A DNA stretch of 64,000 nucleotides from the NCBI GenBank assembly GCA_018820765.1, contig JAHJNN010000008.1:310001-374000 (forward strand), given 5' to 3'. This document shows positions 11,333 through 19,747 of this stretch, piece by piece. The stretch comes from Gammaproteobacteria bacterium. Lineage in GTDB: Bacteria; Pseudomonadota; Gammaproteobacteria; Burkholderiales; Thiobacillaceae. The notes under the pieces are model-generated. The model searched no databases, was not told the DNA's origin, and was given only the letters and a program-made list of their open reading frames with translations. How positions within the stretch are numbered: the stretch's first letter is position 1; each line of letters starts with the position of its first letter. Made by a program: the position numbers and the translations under genes.

Positions 11333-11477
11333 GTCATTGCGAGGAGCGCAGCGACGCGGCATACGACTCCACACGTGCCTTGGCACGTAGTGGATCGGAG
11401 TCCTTTAGGGCAATCCAGGATGCCGGCGGAATCAATGTACTCTGGATCGCCACGGCCCTGCGGGCCTCGCGATGACG
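11333..11477. repeat. Dispersed repeat with a second palindrome nested in it
   Basis: An outer repeat with 12-base inverted ends (GTCATTGCGAGG and CCTCGCGATGAC, one mismatch) fills the modA-modB gap. Inside it, 11361-11410 is a 50-base palindromic element that interrupts the outer repeat between GCGACGCGG and CAATCCAGG. The same 50-base element, 46 of 50 bases identical, is inside the erpA coding region at 45631-45680. Confidence 0.85.
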
Positions 11478-11490
11478 GAATAAAGTGCCC

Positions 11491-12165
11491 ATGCTGACCG
11501 ACACCGCGCTCTCCGCCATCTGGCTGACCCTGCGCCTCGCCACCGTCACCACGCTGCTGCTGTTCCTCATCGGCACCCCCATCGCCTGGTGGCTGGCGCG
11601 CACGCGCTGCTGGCTGAAGGCGCCGGTCGGCGCCATGGTGGCCTTGCCGCTGGTGCTGCCGCCGACGGTGATCGGCTTCTATCTGCTGGTGGTCATGGGG
11701 CCGCAGGGGTCCATCGGCCAGCTCACCCAGGCGCTCGGCCTGGGCGTGCTGCCGTTCACCTTCTGGGGGCTGGTCGTCGGCTCGGTGCTGTATTCCATGC
11801 CCTTCGTGGTGCAGCCGCTGCAGAACGCCTTCGATGCCATCGGCGAGCGGCCGCTGGAAGTGGCGGCCACGCTGCGCGCCGGGCCCCTGGATACCTTCTT
11901 CACGGTGGTGCTGCCGCTGGCGCGGCCCGGCTTCATCACCGCCGGCATCCTCGGCTTCGCCCACACCGTGGGCGAATTCGGCGTGGTGCTGATGATCGGC
12001 GGCAACATTCCGGACAAGACGCGCGTCGTCTCGGTGCAGATCTACGACCACGTGGAAGCGTTGGAATACGCCCAGGCCCACTGGCTTTCCGCCGGCATGC
12101 TGGCGTTCTCCTTCGTGGTGCTGCTGCTCCTGTACGTGTTCAACCCGAATGGGCGGCAGCGATGA
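11491..12165 (+). CDS. modB: Molybdate ABC transporter permease
   Basis: ModB, 224 residues, is the inner-membrane channel of the molybdate importer. About five hydrophobic segments are visible, with the ABC-coupling loop [18 protein letters not shown] near residues 115-135 (EAA motif). The ATG at 11491 is preferred over the GTG two codons earlier. The stop overlaps the modC start by four bases (ATGA), so translation is coupled. Confidence 0.96.
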   Translation: MLTDTALSAIWLTLRLATVTTLLLFLIGTPIAWWLARTRCWLKAPVGAMVALPLVLPPTVIGFYLLVVMGPQGSIGQLTQALGLGVLPFTFWGLVVGSVLYSMPFVVQPLQNAFDAIGERPLEVAATLRAGPLDTFFTVVLPLARPGFITAGILGFAHTVGEFGVVLMIGGNIPDKTRVVSVQIYDHVEALEYAQAHWLSAGMLAFSFVVLLLLYVFNPNGRQR

Positions 12166-13244
12166 GCGGCAGCATCCACGCGCGCTTCCGCGTCGTCCAC
12201 GACGGCTTCCAACTCGACGTCGACCTGCAGCTGCCGGGGCGTGGCGTCAGCGCCCTGTTCGGCGCATCGGGCTCGGGCAAGACCACCTGCCTGCGCGCCA
12301 TCGCCGGGCTGGAGCACGCGCCGGGCGGCCACCTCAGCGTGAACGGCGAGGTGTGGCAGGACGACAGCCGCGGCCTGTTCGTGCCCGTGCATCAGCGGCC
12401 GTTGGGCTACGTGTTCCAGGAAGCCAGCCTGTTTCCGCATCTCTCCATCCGCCGCAATCTGGAATACGGCATGCGGCGGGTGCCGGCGGACGAACGTAGG
12501 GTGTCGCTGCAGCACGCGGTAGATCTGCTGGGCATCGCGCCGCTGCTCGATCGCATGCCGGACAAACTCTCCGGCGGCGAAAAGCAGCGCGTCGCCATCG
12601 CACGCGCGCTCGCCACCAGCCCACGCATCCTGCTGATGGACGAACCGCTGGCTGCCCTGGACCTCAAGCGCAAGCAGGAAATCCTGCCCTACCTGGAGCG
12701 CCTGCACGACGAACTGGAAATCCCGCTGATCTATGTCAGCCACGCCCCCGACGAAGTCGCGCGCCTGGCCGATCATCTGGTCGTGCTGGAGCAGGGGCGG
12801 ACCATCGCCAGCGGCCCCTTAAGCGAAACCCTGGCGCGGCTCGACCTGCCGATCCGGCTGGGCGAGGACGCCGGTGTCGTGCTGGAAGGGGAGATTGCCG
12901 AACTCGATGCCGACTGGCACCTCGCGCGCGTCGCCTTCGCCGGCGGCAGCCTGTGGGTGCGCGACAGCGGATTGCCCGTGGGCCGGCACGTGCGCGTGCG
13001 CATCCTCGCGCGCGACATCAGCATCGCTCTCGAGCCCCACGCCGACAGCAGCATCCTCAACGTCCTGCCCGCCACCGTCGAGGAAATGGCCGACGACACC
13101 CACCCCGCGCTGGCGCTGGTGAAATTGAACGCCGACGGCGCCCGGCTGGTCGCGCGCATCACGCGGCGCTCGGCGGCCAGGCTGGGATTGCGCCCGGGTC
13201 GGGCCGTGTGGGCGCAGATCAAGGCGGTGGCGCTGGTGGGGTGA
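12162..13244 (+). CDS. modC: Molybdate ABC transporter ATP-binding protein
   Basis: ModC, 360 residues, powers molybdate import. Walker A is GASGSGKTT (about residue 30), the signature is [15 protein letters not shown] and Walker B is [13 protein letters not shown]. The last 120 residues form a TOBE/Mop domain (two repeats) that binds oxyanion and can regulate transport. A degenerate, shortened copy of this C-terminal segment lies at about 14696-14812, beyond the next gene. Confidence 0.96.
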   Translation: MSGSIHARFRVVHDGFQLDVDLQLPGRGVSALFGASGSGKTTCLRAIAGLEHAPGGHLSVNGEVWQDDSRGLFVPVHQRPLGYVFQEASLFPHLSIRRNLEYGMRRVPADERRVSLQHAVDLLGIAPLLDRMPDKLSGGEKQRVAIARALATSPRILLMDEPLAALDLKRKQEILPYLERLHDELEIPLIYVSHAPDEVARLADHLVVLEQGRTIASGPLSETLARLDLPIRLGEDAGVVLEGEIAELDADWHLARVAFAGGSLWVRDSGLPVGRHVRVRILARDISIALEPHADSSILNVLPATVEEMADDTHPALALVKLNADGARLVARITRRSAARLGLRPGRAVWAQIKAVALVG

Positions 13245-13331
13245 GGCACTCGCTCCTCATCGGCTCATGCCAAGCTTCATGCAAACAAAACCCGATCGCC
13301 ATCCGGACTAAACTTTCATAGCGCAGAGTCA

Positions 13332-13354
13332 GGTTGGGCACCGCTGCCCCAACC
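13332..13354 (+). other. Leader hairpin before the phosphodiesterase gene
   Basis: GGTTGGG at 13332-13338 pairs with CCCAACC at 13348-13354, about 25 bases before the start codon and ahead of the ribosome site ACAGGAG. It resembles the core of the GTAGGTTGGGC repeat family. Function unknown. Confidence 0.4.
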
Positions 13355-13377
13355 CTCAACCTGACAGGAGCAATCCG

Positions 13378-14634
13378 ATGCGTAAAATCGTAACCCTCGC
13401 CATGGTGCTTGCCATGGCCGCCACGGCAGGAGTCGTACCCTTGGCCCAGGCAGATCGCGACCACGGTCACGACAAGCCCGATTCAGTGCAACTCGGCCCG
13501 CGCCCGTTCTACCTGGTGCAGGGCATGGACGAAGGCAAGCTCAAGGATCGCCTGATGCAATGCGAGAACGGTCCCTTCTACCGCACCGATTTCTCCATCG
13601 GCCATCGCGGCGCCGCCCTGCAGTTCCCGGAACATTCCGATGCCTCCTATCGTGCGGCCGCGCGCATGGGCGCCGGCATCGTCGAGTGCGACGTCACCTT
13701 CACCAAGGACGGCGAGCTGGTCTGCCGCCACAGCGAGTGCGATCTGCAGACCACCACCAACATCGTCGCCACCGATCTGAACAGCAAGTGCACCGTGCCC
13801 TGGACCGGTCCCGGCCAGAACCCGCGCCCCCAATGCTGCACCAGCGACCTGACCCTGGATGAATTCAAGTCGCTGAAGCCCAAGATGGACGCCAGCAACC
13901 CCAACGCCCCCACGGCTGAAGGCTACCTGGGCGGAACCGCCAGCTGGCGCACCGACCTGTACACCGGCCAGGCCAAAGTGCTGACCTTCAAGGAAAGCAT
14001 CGCGCTCAACCAGGAACTCGGCGTGAAGCACACGCCCGAACTCAAGGGCGCCGACCATCAGGACCGCGTCGATGCCACCTTCGGCAGCCAGGCCGCTTAC
14101 GCCCAGAAGTTCATCGACGAGCTCAGGAATGCCGGCGTATCGCCCAAGGATGCCTGGGTCCAGTCCTTCAACAAGGACGACATCCTCTACTGGATCAAGA
14201 ACGAGCCGCGCTTCGGCAAGCAGGCCGTCTATCTGGACAGCATCGACCCGACCGCCACCCCCGCCATTCCGCGTCAGACCCTGGATGAACTGAAGCAGTT
14301 GAAGCAGAACGGCGTGCGCATCATCGCCCCGCCGATGTGGGCGCTGCTGTCGGTGAACGATGCCGGCGAAGTCGTTCCTTCCGAATATGCGAACGACATC
14401 AGGAAGGCGGGACTCGACATCATCACCTGGACCTTCGAACGCGCCGACCTGCGCAAGGGCGCCTCCAAGGCCGGCTGGTATTACCTGTTCGATCCCCAGG
14501 GCAAGGCGATCAAGAAGGACAGCGACATGTACAAAGCCCTGGACGTGCTGGCCCGCAAGGTCGGCATCCTCGGCATCTTCTCCGACTGGCCCGCCACGGT
14601 GACCTATTACGCTAACTGCATAGACCTGAAGTAA
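13378..14634 (+). CDS. Exported glycerophosphodiester phosphodiesterase
   Basis: A 418-residue GDPD-family enzyme that hydrolyses glycerophosphodiesters to glycerol-3-phosphate and an alcohol, or a related phosphodiester. A signal peptide covers the first 25 residues (cleavage after AQA), so it acts outside the cytoplasm. Catalytic and metal residues are visible: His76 in GHRGAA, Glu86, Glu103 and Asp105 (VECDV) and His118 in CRHSECD. It has its own ribosome site (GACAGGAGC) and a strong terminator right after, so it is monocistronic. It sits between modC and a modC remnant, suggesting it was inserted here with duplication of the neighbour. Confidence 0.93.
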   Translation: MRKIVTLAMVLAMAATAGVVPLAQADRDHGHDKPDSVQLGPRPFYLVQGMDEGKLKDRLMQCENGPFYRTDFSIGHRGAALQFPEHSDASYRAAARMGAGIVECDVTFTKDGELVCRHSECDLQTTTNIVATDLNSKCTVPWTGPGQNPRPQCCTSDLTLDEFKSLKPKMDASNPNAPTAEGYLGGTASWRTDLYTGQAKVLTFKESIALNQELGVKHTPELKGADHQDRVDATFGSQAAYAQKFIDELRNAGVSPKDAWVQSFNKDDILYWIKNEPRFGKQAVYLDSIDPTATPAIPRQTLDELKQLKQNGVRIIAPPMWALLSVNDAGEVVPSEYANDIRKAGLDIITWTFERADLRKGASKAGWYYLFDPQGKAIKKDSDMYKALDVLARKVGILGIFSDWPATVTYYANCIDLK

Positions 14635-14648
14635 GTCAGGGTCATTCC

Positions 14649-14692
14649 AAAAGAAAGGGCGGCCTCCGTTTGGGGGCTGCCCTTTTTCTTTT
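14649..14692 (+). terminator. Intrinsic terminator after the phosphodiesterase gene
   Basis: AAAAGAAAGGGC pairs with GCCCTTTTTCTTTT across a GC-rich inner stem and small loop. The A-rich and T-rich flanks make it usable from both sides. Confidence 0.9.
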
Positions 14693-14695
14693 GGG

Positions 14696-14812
14696 CAGCA
14701 CGTGCGCGTGCGCATCCTGGGCCCACGCCGACAGCAGCATCCTCAACGTCCTGCCTGCCACAGTCGAGGAAAATGGCAGACGACACGATCAAGGCGGTGG
14801 CGCTGGTGGGGG
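14696..14812 (+). pseudogene. Remnant of the modC 3' end
   Basis: The stretch matches two blocks of the modC TOBE-domain coding region in order: CACGTGCGCGTGCGCATCCT (modC near 12987), the bases encoding [15 protein letters not shown] (near 13045), and AAGGCGGTGGCGCTGGTGGG (near 13221). Short and long deletions and a frameshift separate the blocks, and there is no start codon. It is a decayed partial duplicate on the far side of the phosphodiesterase gene. Confidence 0.85.
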
Positions 14813-14854
14813 TAGGTAATCGAGCAGCCCCACGGTTGCGCTGTATGGCATATA

Positions 14855-14880
14855 ACCGTCACTATTGCAGTAGTGACGGT
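14855..14880. promoter_or_regulatory. HipB operator 1
   Basis: A perfect inverted repeat, ACCGTCACTA-N6-TAGTGACGGT, just upstream of the -35 element of the hipBA promoter. The size and symmetry suit a dimeric helix-turn-helix repressor such as HipB. Confidence 0.75.
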
Positions 14881-14895
14881 ATTGAGCCATGTTTC

Positions 14896-14924
14896 TTGAC
14901 TGCGCTTGTTTCCTGATCTAGCAT
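14896..14924 (+). promoter_or_regulatory. Putative sigma-70 promoter of hipBA
   Basis: TTGACT (14896-14901), a 17-base spacer and TAGCAT (14919-14924). It lies between the two candidate operators, the arrangement expected for autoregulation. Confidence 0.6.
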
Positions 14925-14933
14925 GGCTTAACT

Positions 14934-14957
14934 CCGTCATTATCTAGATAGTGCAGG
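14934..14957. promoter_or_regulatory. HipB operator 2 (imperfect)
   Basis: CCGTCATTA-N6-TAGTGCAGG has the same half-site and spacing as operator 1 with some mismatches, and overlaps the start of the hipB leader. Confidence 0.6.
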
Positions 14958-14968
14958 AAATAAGCCTT

Positions 14969-15310
14969 ATGAAAAAAGCACAAAACCCATCCATGTCTCC
15001 GCCTCTTGCCGAGGCGCTCAAGGACATGGGCGAACACATCGCGCGCATGCGCAAGGCCCGCCATGTGCTGCAGGCGGAAGCCGCGCTGCGCGCCAACATC
15101 AGCCGCGAAACGGCCTCGCGCATCGAAAACGGCGACGCGGCCGTCGCCATCGGCCAGGTCGTGCGCTATCTCGACGTCATCGCGCCCGGCGCGACCCTGG
15201 GCCGCTTGTACGAGACGCAGGATGCCGCGCTGGCCATGCTCGAAAAGTCGGAGAAGCGGCAGCGTGCCCGCACGCTCTCCCCGCAGGCGCTGAAACGCTA
15301 TGAGTTCTAG
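14969..15310 (+). CDS. hipB: HipB-like antitoxin, XRE family
   Basis: A 113-residue helix-turn-helix protein that would neutralise HipA and repress the operon. The ATG at 14969 follows AGGAAAT; an in-frame GTG at 14951 lies inside operator 2 and is less likely. The central region (LRANISRETASRIENGD, about residues 44-60) is the HTH. The gene overlaps hipA by 11 bases, as is usual for the pair. The two inverted repeats upstream are its probable binding sites. Confidence 0.88.
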   Translation: MKKAQNPSMSPPLAEALKDMGEHIARMRKARHVLQAEAALRANISRETASRIENGDAAVAIGQVVRYLDVIAPGATLGRLYETQDAALAMLEKSEKRQRARTLSPQALKRYEF

Positions 15311-16595
15311 CGAACTGGCCGTTTTCGCCTACCTGCCCGGCGAGGCCGCGGCGGTGCCGGCCGGCCTGCTCACCCTGGAAGAAGAGGGGGCGGTGCCGCA
15401 GGGTGCGGATTTCGTTTACGGCCTGCGCTATCTCGATCGCCCCGACGCCATCGAGATCGATCCCGTCAGCCTCAGCCTGCACGACCGCGAGGCGGCGCGC
15501 GGCGTCAGGCTCCATCCCGTGGCGGGGCTTGCCCTGTTCGGCGCCATCCGCGACGCGGCGCCCGACGCCTGGGGCCGGCGCGTCATCGAAGCGCGGCGCA
15601 AGGTGCCGCTCAACAGCCTGCCGGAATCGGAGTACCTGCTGGCGGCCGGCTCCAACCGCGTCGGGGCGCTGGACGTGCGCGCCGGCCTCGATGCGGGCGA
15701 GACCGCGGGCGAACTCGGCGATGTCCGCAAACTCGACTACTTTCTCGAAGCCGTCCATCGCATCGAGGAAGGCCTGCCGGTTCCCGCACGGCTCGAAGCC
15801 TTCTTCGATGCGGGCAGCGCGCTGGGCGGCGCGCGTCCCAAGGCAACAGTGGCGGATGCGGACGGCAAGCTGTGGCTCGCAAAATTTCCGTCGCGCGGGG
15901 ACGGCTACGACGTCCCCGTCGTGGAAGCGGCCACCTTGAAGCTCGCCAACGCAGCCGGCCTCACCGTTCCGCGAATCGAAATGGTCGATGTCGGCGAGGG
16001 CCGGCACGTCATGCTGATCGAACGCTTCGACCGCGCGGGCGTCGTCGGCGCATTGAGCCGGCGGCACTTCATCAGCGCGCTCACCCTCGTCGGCTGCCCG
16101 GAACAGGATTCGCCGAACAGGAACTATGCCGACATCGCCGATGCCCTGCGCAAATTCGGCGCGGCCCGGCGCCTTGCGGCGGACCTGGAAGAACTGTTCG
16201 CCCGCATGGTATTCAACATCCTGGTAAGCAACGACGACGACCACCTGCGCAACCATGGGCTGCTGTGGGAACCCGACGCGCGGGCCTGGACGCTCAGCCC
16301 CCTGTACGACGTGGTGCCACGGCCCACGCAGGCTAAGGAGCGCTTCCTGCATCTGGGCATCGGCCCCCAGGGGCGCCTGGCCACCCTGAGCAACGCCATG
16401 GGCTGGGCCGCCCGCTTCGGGCTGACCCACGACAAGGCGCGGGCGACCATAGACAGGGTGTGGCGCGTCGTGCGCGAGTGGAAAAACCGCTTCGAGGAAT
16501 ACGGCGTTCCCGCCGCCCAGATCGACAAGGTGGGCAGCGCGTTCAGGCATGCGCGGGAGATCGGCGGCCCGGGGTCTGGGACGTATTCCGCTTGA
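15300..16595 (+). CDS. hipA: HipA-like serine/threonine kinase toxin
   Basis: A 431-residue HipA-family protein kinase. In characterised members HipA phosphorylates glutamyl-tRNA synthetase and drives growth arrest and persistence. The N-terminal domain (residues 1-100) is followed by the kinase core: KATVADADGKLWLAKFP region near residue 180, the catalytic SNDDDHLRNHG near residue 310 and the metal-binding LSPLYDVVP near residue 335. All look intact, so it is probably functional and dependent on HipB. The target is not known. Confidence 0.92.
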   Translation: MSSSELAVFAYLPGEAAAVPAGLLTLEEEGAVPQGADFVYGLRYLDRPDAIEIDPVSLSLHDREAARGVRLHPVAGLALFGAIRDAAPDAWGRRVIEARRKVPLNSLPESEYLLAAGSNRVGALDVRAGLDAGETAGELGDVRKLDYFLEAVHRIEEGLPVPARLEAFFDAGSALGGARPKATVADADGKLWLAKFPSRGDGYDVPVVEAATLKLANAAGLTVPRIEMVDVGEGRHVMLIERFDRAGVVGALSRRHFISALTLVGCPEQDSPNRNYADIADALRKFGAARRLAADLEELFARMVFNILVSNDDDHLRNHGLLWEPDARAWTLSPLYDVVPRPTQAKERFLHLGIGPQGRLATLSNAMGWAARFGLTHDKARATIDRVWRVVREWKNRFEEYGVPAAQIDKVGSAFRHAREIGGPGSGTYSA

Positions 16596-16642
16596 TCCCC
16601 GGCGGGGTTCGTTGATCGCGGGACTGGTGGGGTGAGGGGGCG

Positions 16643-16764
16643 TGCGCTCAGCACGTCAGCGAGCGTTTCCGGCGAAAGCGTCGTGGCTTGGGCAAATCCG
16701 CCGATGAACCGAACGGCACTACAGCCACCTGTTGCGTTCGCAATAACTCGCGGAGCGTCTGGGC
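16643..16764 (-). pseudogene. Remnant of a HugZ-like gene
   Basis: Read leftward, this stretch contains an N-terminal piece (QTLRELLRTQQVA) and a C-terminal piece (FIGGFAQATTLSPETL) of the protein encoded intact at 26583-27059, joined with roughly 270 bases of the middle missing and in different frames. DNA identity over the matching parts is clearly high by eye. It is a decayed duplicate and cannot encode a working protein. Confidence 0.82.
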
Positions 16765-16989
16765 GTGGCGCCCAAAGCCTTTCAGACAGCACGTGATCGA
16801 TCGGTGCGACCTCGTCCGCACCATTTCTGCGCTGCTCGGCGGCACCCCCTTCGGCTGACCATCTAACAAACAACCGCGAAACCCTTGGTTGGGCATCGGT
16901 GCATGTTCTTATTTTTCGCTGTGAATTCATTTGTAATCACCAACCGTCATTGCAGCTTACAAATGGACGACATTGTCCTTGGTGCAGGC

Positions 16990-17006
16990 TGCAATAGCGT
17001 GGTGCA
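16990..17006 (+). promoter_or_regulatory. Candidate NtrC-binding site
   Basis: TGCAATA-GCG-TGGTGCA fits the 17-base NtrC pattern TGCACCA-N3-TGGTGCA with one perfect half and five of seven matches in the other. A further TGGTGCA half-site begins at 16980. It lies about 85 bases before the sigma-54 promoter at 17091, a normal enhancer distance. Confidence 0.55.
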
Positions 17007-17090
17007 CGTCCAAGGAGACTTTTCGGGTAATGACGGCACACATAAATATATTTTTTATATAAAACAATTGGTTGAATCTTTTGTGCTGTC

Positions 17091-17106
17091 TGGCACAAGG
17101 CTTGCT
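17091..17106 (+). promoter_or_regulatory. Sigma-54 promoter of the peptide-transporter operon
   Basis: TGGCACA-AGGC-TTGCT matches the -24/-12 consensus and lies 52 bases before the start codon of the binding-protein gene. It predicts nitrogen-controlled expression of the whole 17-25 kb operon. Confidence 0.88.
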
Positions 17107-17158
17107 CTAAGTTCTCCGGCGCTGTTGATCAAACCGTATCAATTGTTAGGAGAAAAAA

Positions 17159-18799
17159 ATGTCTGAACAGTCTCACAAGGACAAACTGGCCGATGTCTTG
17201 GCTGCCGGTATTAACCGTCGCAGTTTCATGAAACTGATGGGAAGCGGAGCCGGATTGGCGGCAGGCAGCGCCATCATGGGCGGCTCGCTGGTGCAAAGCG
17301 CCATGGCGGCAGCACCCAAGCGGGGCGGCACCATCAAGCTGGCCTGGATCGATGCGGTCGATACCCTGGACCCACACTTCACCGCCTCGCTGGGCTCGGT
17401 GAAGATCATCAACAACGTCTTCAATGGTCTGCTCAAGGTGGCATACGACGGCCAGAAGGTGTCATTCGTGCCCGATCTGGCCGAGACCTGGGAGATGCCG
17501 GACGACAAGACCCATGTATTCAAGCTGCGCAAGGGCGTGAAATTCCACAACGGCGATCCCTGCGACGCCACCGCGGTGAAATGGAGTCTGGAGCGCGTCA
17601 AGGATCCCGCGGTCGGTTCGCCCCACGCATGGAAGTTCGAAACGCTGGCCGGCATCGACATCGTCGACGAGTCCACCATTCGCATGCGCTTTTCCAAGCC
17701 CTACGCCTTTCTGCCGGTGGCGCTCACCGGTAGCACCGGCCGTGCCGGCACCATCGTCAGCAAGCGTGCCGTCGAGCAGCACGGCAAGGCCTTCGGCCGC
17801 AATCCCGTGGGCACCGGCCCGTTCAAGTTCGCCGGCTGGCGCGAGAATGAATCGATCACCCTTGAGCGCAACCCCGATTACTTCGAGCCGGGCCTGCCCT
17901 ATCTGGACGGCGTGCAGATCCTCCTGATCAAGGAACCGACCGCCGCGGTGGCGGCCATGATGTCGGGGCAGGTCGACGGCATGAGCCTGTCGCCCTTCCA
18001 GTTCATTCCGCAACTCAAGGCGAACAAGAACCTGAAGGTCTATGGCGAGGTCGAGGGCAACTACAGCTTCGTCGGCATGAACAATCGCCGCGCGCCTTTC
18101 GACGATCCGATGATGCGCAAGGCCGTGGCCGCTGCGATCGACCGCAACGTCATCGTCAAGCAGGGCTATTTCGACGAGGCCATTCCCGCCTACAGCTGCA
18201 TCTCGCCGCCGATGACCGGTTTCTATGACAAGAACATCGGAAAGAGCGGGCGCGGTCAGCGCTTCGACCTGAAGAAGGCGATGGAATACCGCAAGCAGTC
18301 CAAATACCAGGGCGAGGTCAACCCCGTCTATATCGTGGCCCAGGGCTTCACCGGATCGGGCGGCAGCGGCACGCGCAACTCGCAGCTCATCCTGCCGATG
18401 CTGGAAAAGATCGGCATCAAGCCGAAGATCGAACTGCTCGATCGCGCCGTGTGGACCAAGCGGCGCAACGGCGGCGACTTCGATATGTACGACGAGGCCT
18501 GGATCGCCGACCTCGATCCCGACGAAACCATCTACCCGGAATGGCATAGCGGCAAGCCCTGGAACTTCGTCGGCTACAGCAACAAGGAGTTCGACAAGCT
18601 GCTCTCCGAGGCGCAGGACACGCTCAACCAGGCGACGCGCAAAAAGCTCTACGACCGCGCCGAGGATCTGCTCATGGCCGACGCCCCGCTCGCGGTGCTC
18701 GCCCACATGAAGGTGTTCAAGATCCTCAACAAGCGGGTGCAGGGCTTCCAGTACATTCCGGTCGACCTGTTGAACCTGCATTCCGTCTGGCTGGCCTGA
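17159..18799 (+). CDS. ABC transporter substrate-binding protein, peptide/nickel family, Tat-exported
   Basis: A 546-residue family 5 extracellular solute-binding protein (DppA/OppA/GsiB class). The N-terminus has a twin-arginine motif (NRRSFMKLM, residues 19-27) and a hydrophobic region ending at AMAAA near residue 50, so export is probably by the Tat system, which is less usual for this family. The mature part has the family signature (FVPDLAETWEMPDDKTHVFKL region). The ligand could be a dipeptide, gamma-glutamyl compound or another amide; the downstream amidohydrolase gene favours a nitrogen source that is hydrolysed after uptake. It is the first gene of a sigma-54-dependent operon. Confidence 0.9.
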   Translation: MSEQSHKDKLADVLAAGINRRSFMKLMGSGAGLAAGSAIMGGSLVQSAMAAAPKRGGTIKLAWIDAVDTLDPHFTASLGSVKIINNVFNGLLKVAYDGQKVSFVPDLAETWEMPDDKTHVFKLRKGVKFHNGDPCDATAVKWSLERVKDPAVGSPHAWKFETLAGIDIVDESTIRMRFSKPYAFLPVALTGSTGRAGTIVSKRAVEQHGKAFGRNPVGTGPFKFAGWRENESITLERNPDYFEPGLPYLDGVQILLIKEPTAAVAAMMSGQVDGMSLSPFQFIPQLKANKNLKVYGEVEGNYSFVGMNNRRAPFDDPMMRKAVAAAIDRNVIVKQGYFDEAIPAYSCISPPMTGFYDKNIGKSGRGQRFDLKKAMEYRKQSKYQGEVNPVYIVAQGFTGSGGSGTRNSQLILPMLEKIGIKPKIELLDRAVWTKRRNGGDFDMYDEAWIADLDPDETIYPEWHSGKPWNFVGYSNKEFDKLLSEAQDTLNQATRKKLYDRAEDLLMADAPLAVLAHMKVFKILNKRVQGFQYIPVDLLNLHSVWLA

Positions 18800-19746
18800 T
18801 GTTCCAGGCTGCATCTGCCAAACTGGCGCAGACCCTGCTGGTGCTGCTGATCGTCTCGGCAGCCAGCTTCGCTTTCCTGAAGCTGGCGCCGGGCGACCCG
18901 GTCGGCATCATGCTGGGTTCGGATTATTCGAAGACGTCCTACGACCAGCTGACCCATGAGCTCGGCCTCGACCGGCCCGTCGTGCAGCAGTACGGGAACT
19001 GGCTGGCCGATTTCGTCCGCGGCGACTGGGGCACCTCCTACATCACCAACCAGGACATCTTCGAACTGGCGGTGATGCAGGCGCTGCCGGTGACCCTGAC
19101 GCTGGCCGCGCTGTCGCTGCTGATCGCGCTGGTGATCGGCATTCCCACCGGGGTGATGGCCGCGCTCTACCGCAACAGCTGGGCGGATGTGCTGGCGACC
19201 ACGCTGGCCATCGGCGGCAACGCCTTTCCCAGTTTCTATCTGGGCATCCTGCTGATCTGGCTGTTCGGCGTCGATCTGGGCTGGTTCCCCGTGCTGGGTT
19301 TTGTCGCGCCCTGGGAAGACTTCTGGCTGGGGATGTGGCACCTGGTCCTGCCGGCCGTCACGCTGGGCGCCTGGTACGTCGGGCTGATCGCGCGCATCAC
19401 GCGCTCCAGCCTGCTGGAAGTGCTGGGGCAGCCGTACATCCTGGCCGCCAGGGCGCGCGGCGAACCGGGCTGGCGCGTGGTGTGGGTGCACGGCATGCGC
19501 AACGTGCTGATGCCGCTGGTCACCGTCATCGGCCTGCAGCTCGGCGGCATGCTGCGCGGCGCGGTCATGACCGAGGTGGTGTTCGCCTTGCCCGGCCTCG
19601 GGATGATGGTCACCACCGCGGTGCTCAACCGCGAATACATCGTGGTGCAGGCCGGCATCATGCTCACCGGTTTGCTGTTCGTGGCGGTCAATCTTGCCGT
19701 CGACCAGACCTACCAGTTCCTCGACCCCCGCCTTCGGAGACGCTGA
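18799..19746 (+). CDS. ABC transporter permease (DppB type)
   Basis: A 315-residue inner-membrane permease of the binding-protein-dependent family, with six predicted membrane segments and the EAA coupling loop (AARARGEPGWRVVWVHGMRN, about residues 215-235). Its ATG overlaps the stop of the binding-protein gene by one base. It pairs with the next permease in the importer. The substrate is that of the operon and is not defined by this protein. Confidence 0.92.
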   Translation: MFQAASAKLAQTLLVLLIVSAASFAFLKLAPGDPVGIMLGSDYSKTSYDQLTHELGLDRPVVQQYGNWLADFVRGDWGTSYITNQDIFELAVMQALPVTLTLAALSLLIALVIGIPTGVMAALYRNSWADVLATTLAIGGNAFPSFYLGILLIWLFGVDLGWFPVLGFVAPWEDFWLGMWHLVLPAVTLGAWYVGLIARITRSSLLEVLGQPYILAARARGEPGWRVVWVHGMRNVLMPLVTVIGLQLGGMLRGAVMTEVVFALPGLGMMVTTAVLNREYIVVQAGIMLTGLLFVAVNLAVDQTYQFLDPRLRRR

Positions 19747-19747
19747 C

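Noticed and set aside
17082-17097. TGT-N10-ACA motif overlapping the -24 element of the 17-kb promoter
   Set aside because: It lies on the promoter itself, where an enhancer-bound activator could not act in the usual way; the NtrC-like site further upstream is a better explanation.
17125-17143. TTGATCAAACCGTATCAA as an FNR/Anr box
   Set aside because: The spacer between TTGAT and ATCAA is 8 bases instead of 4.
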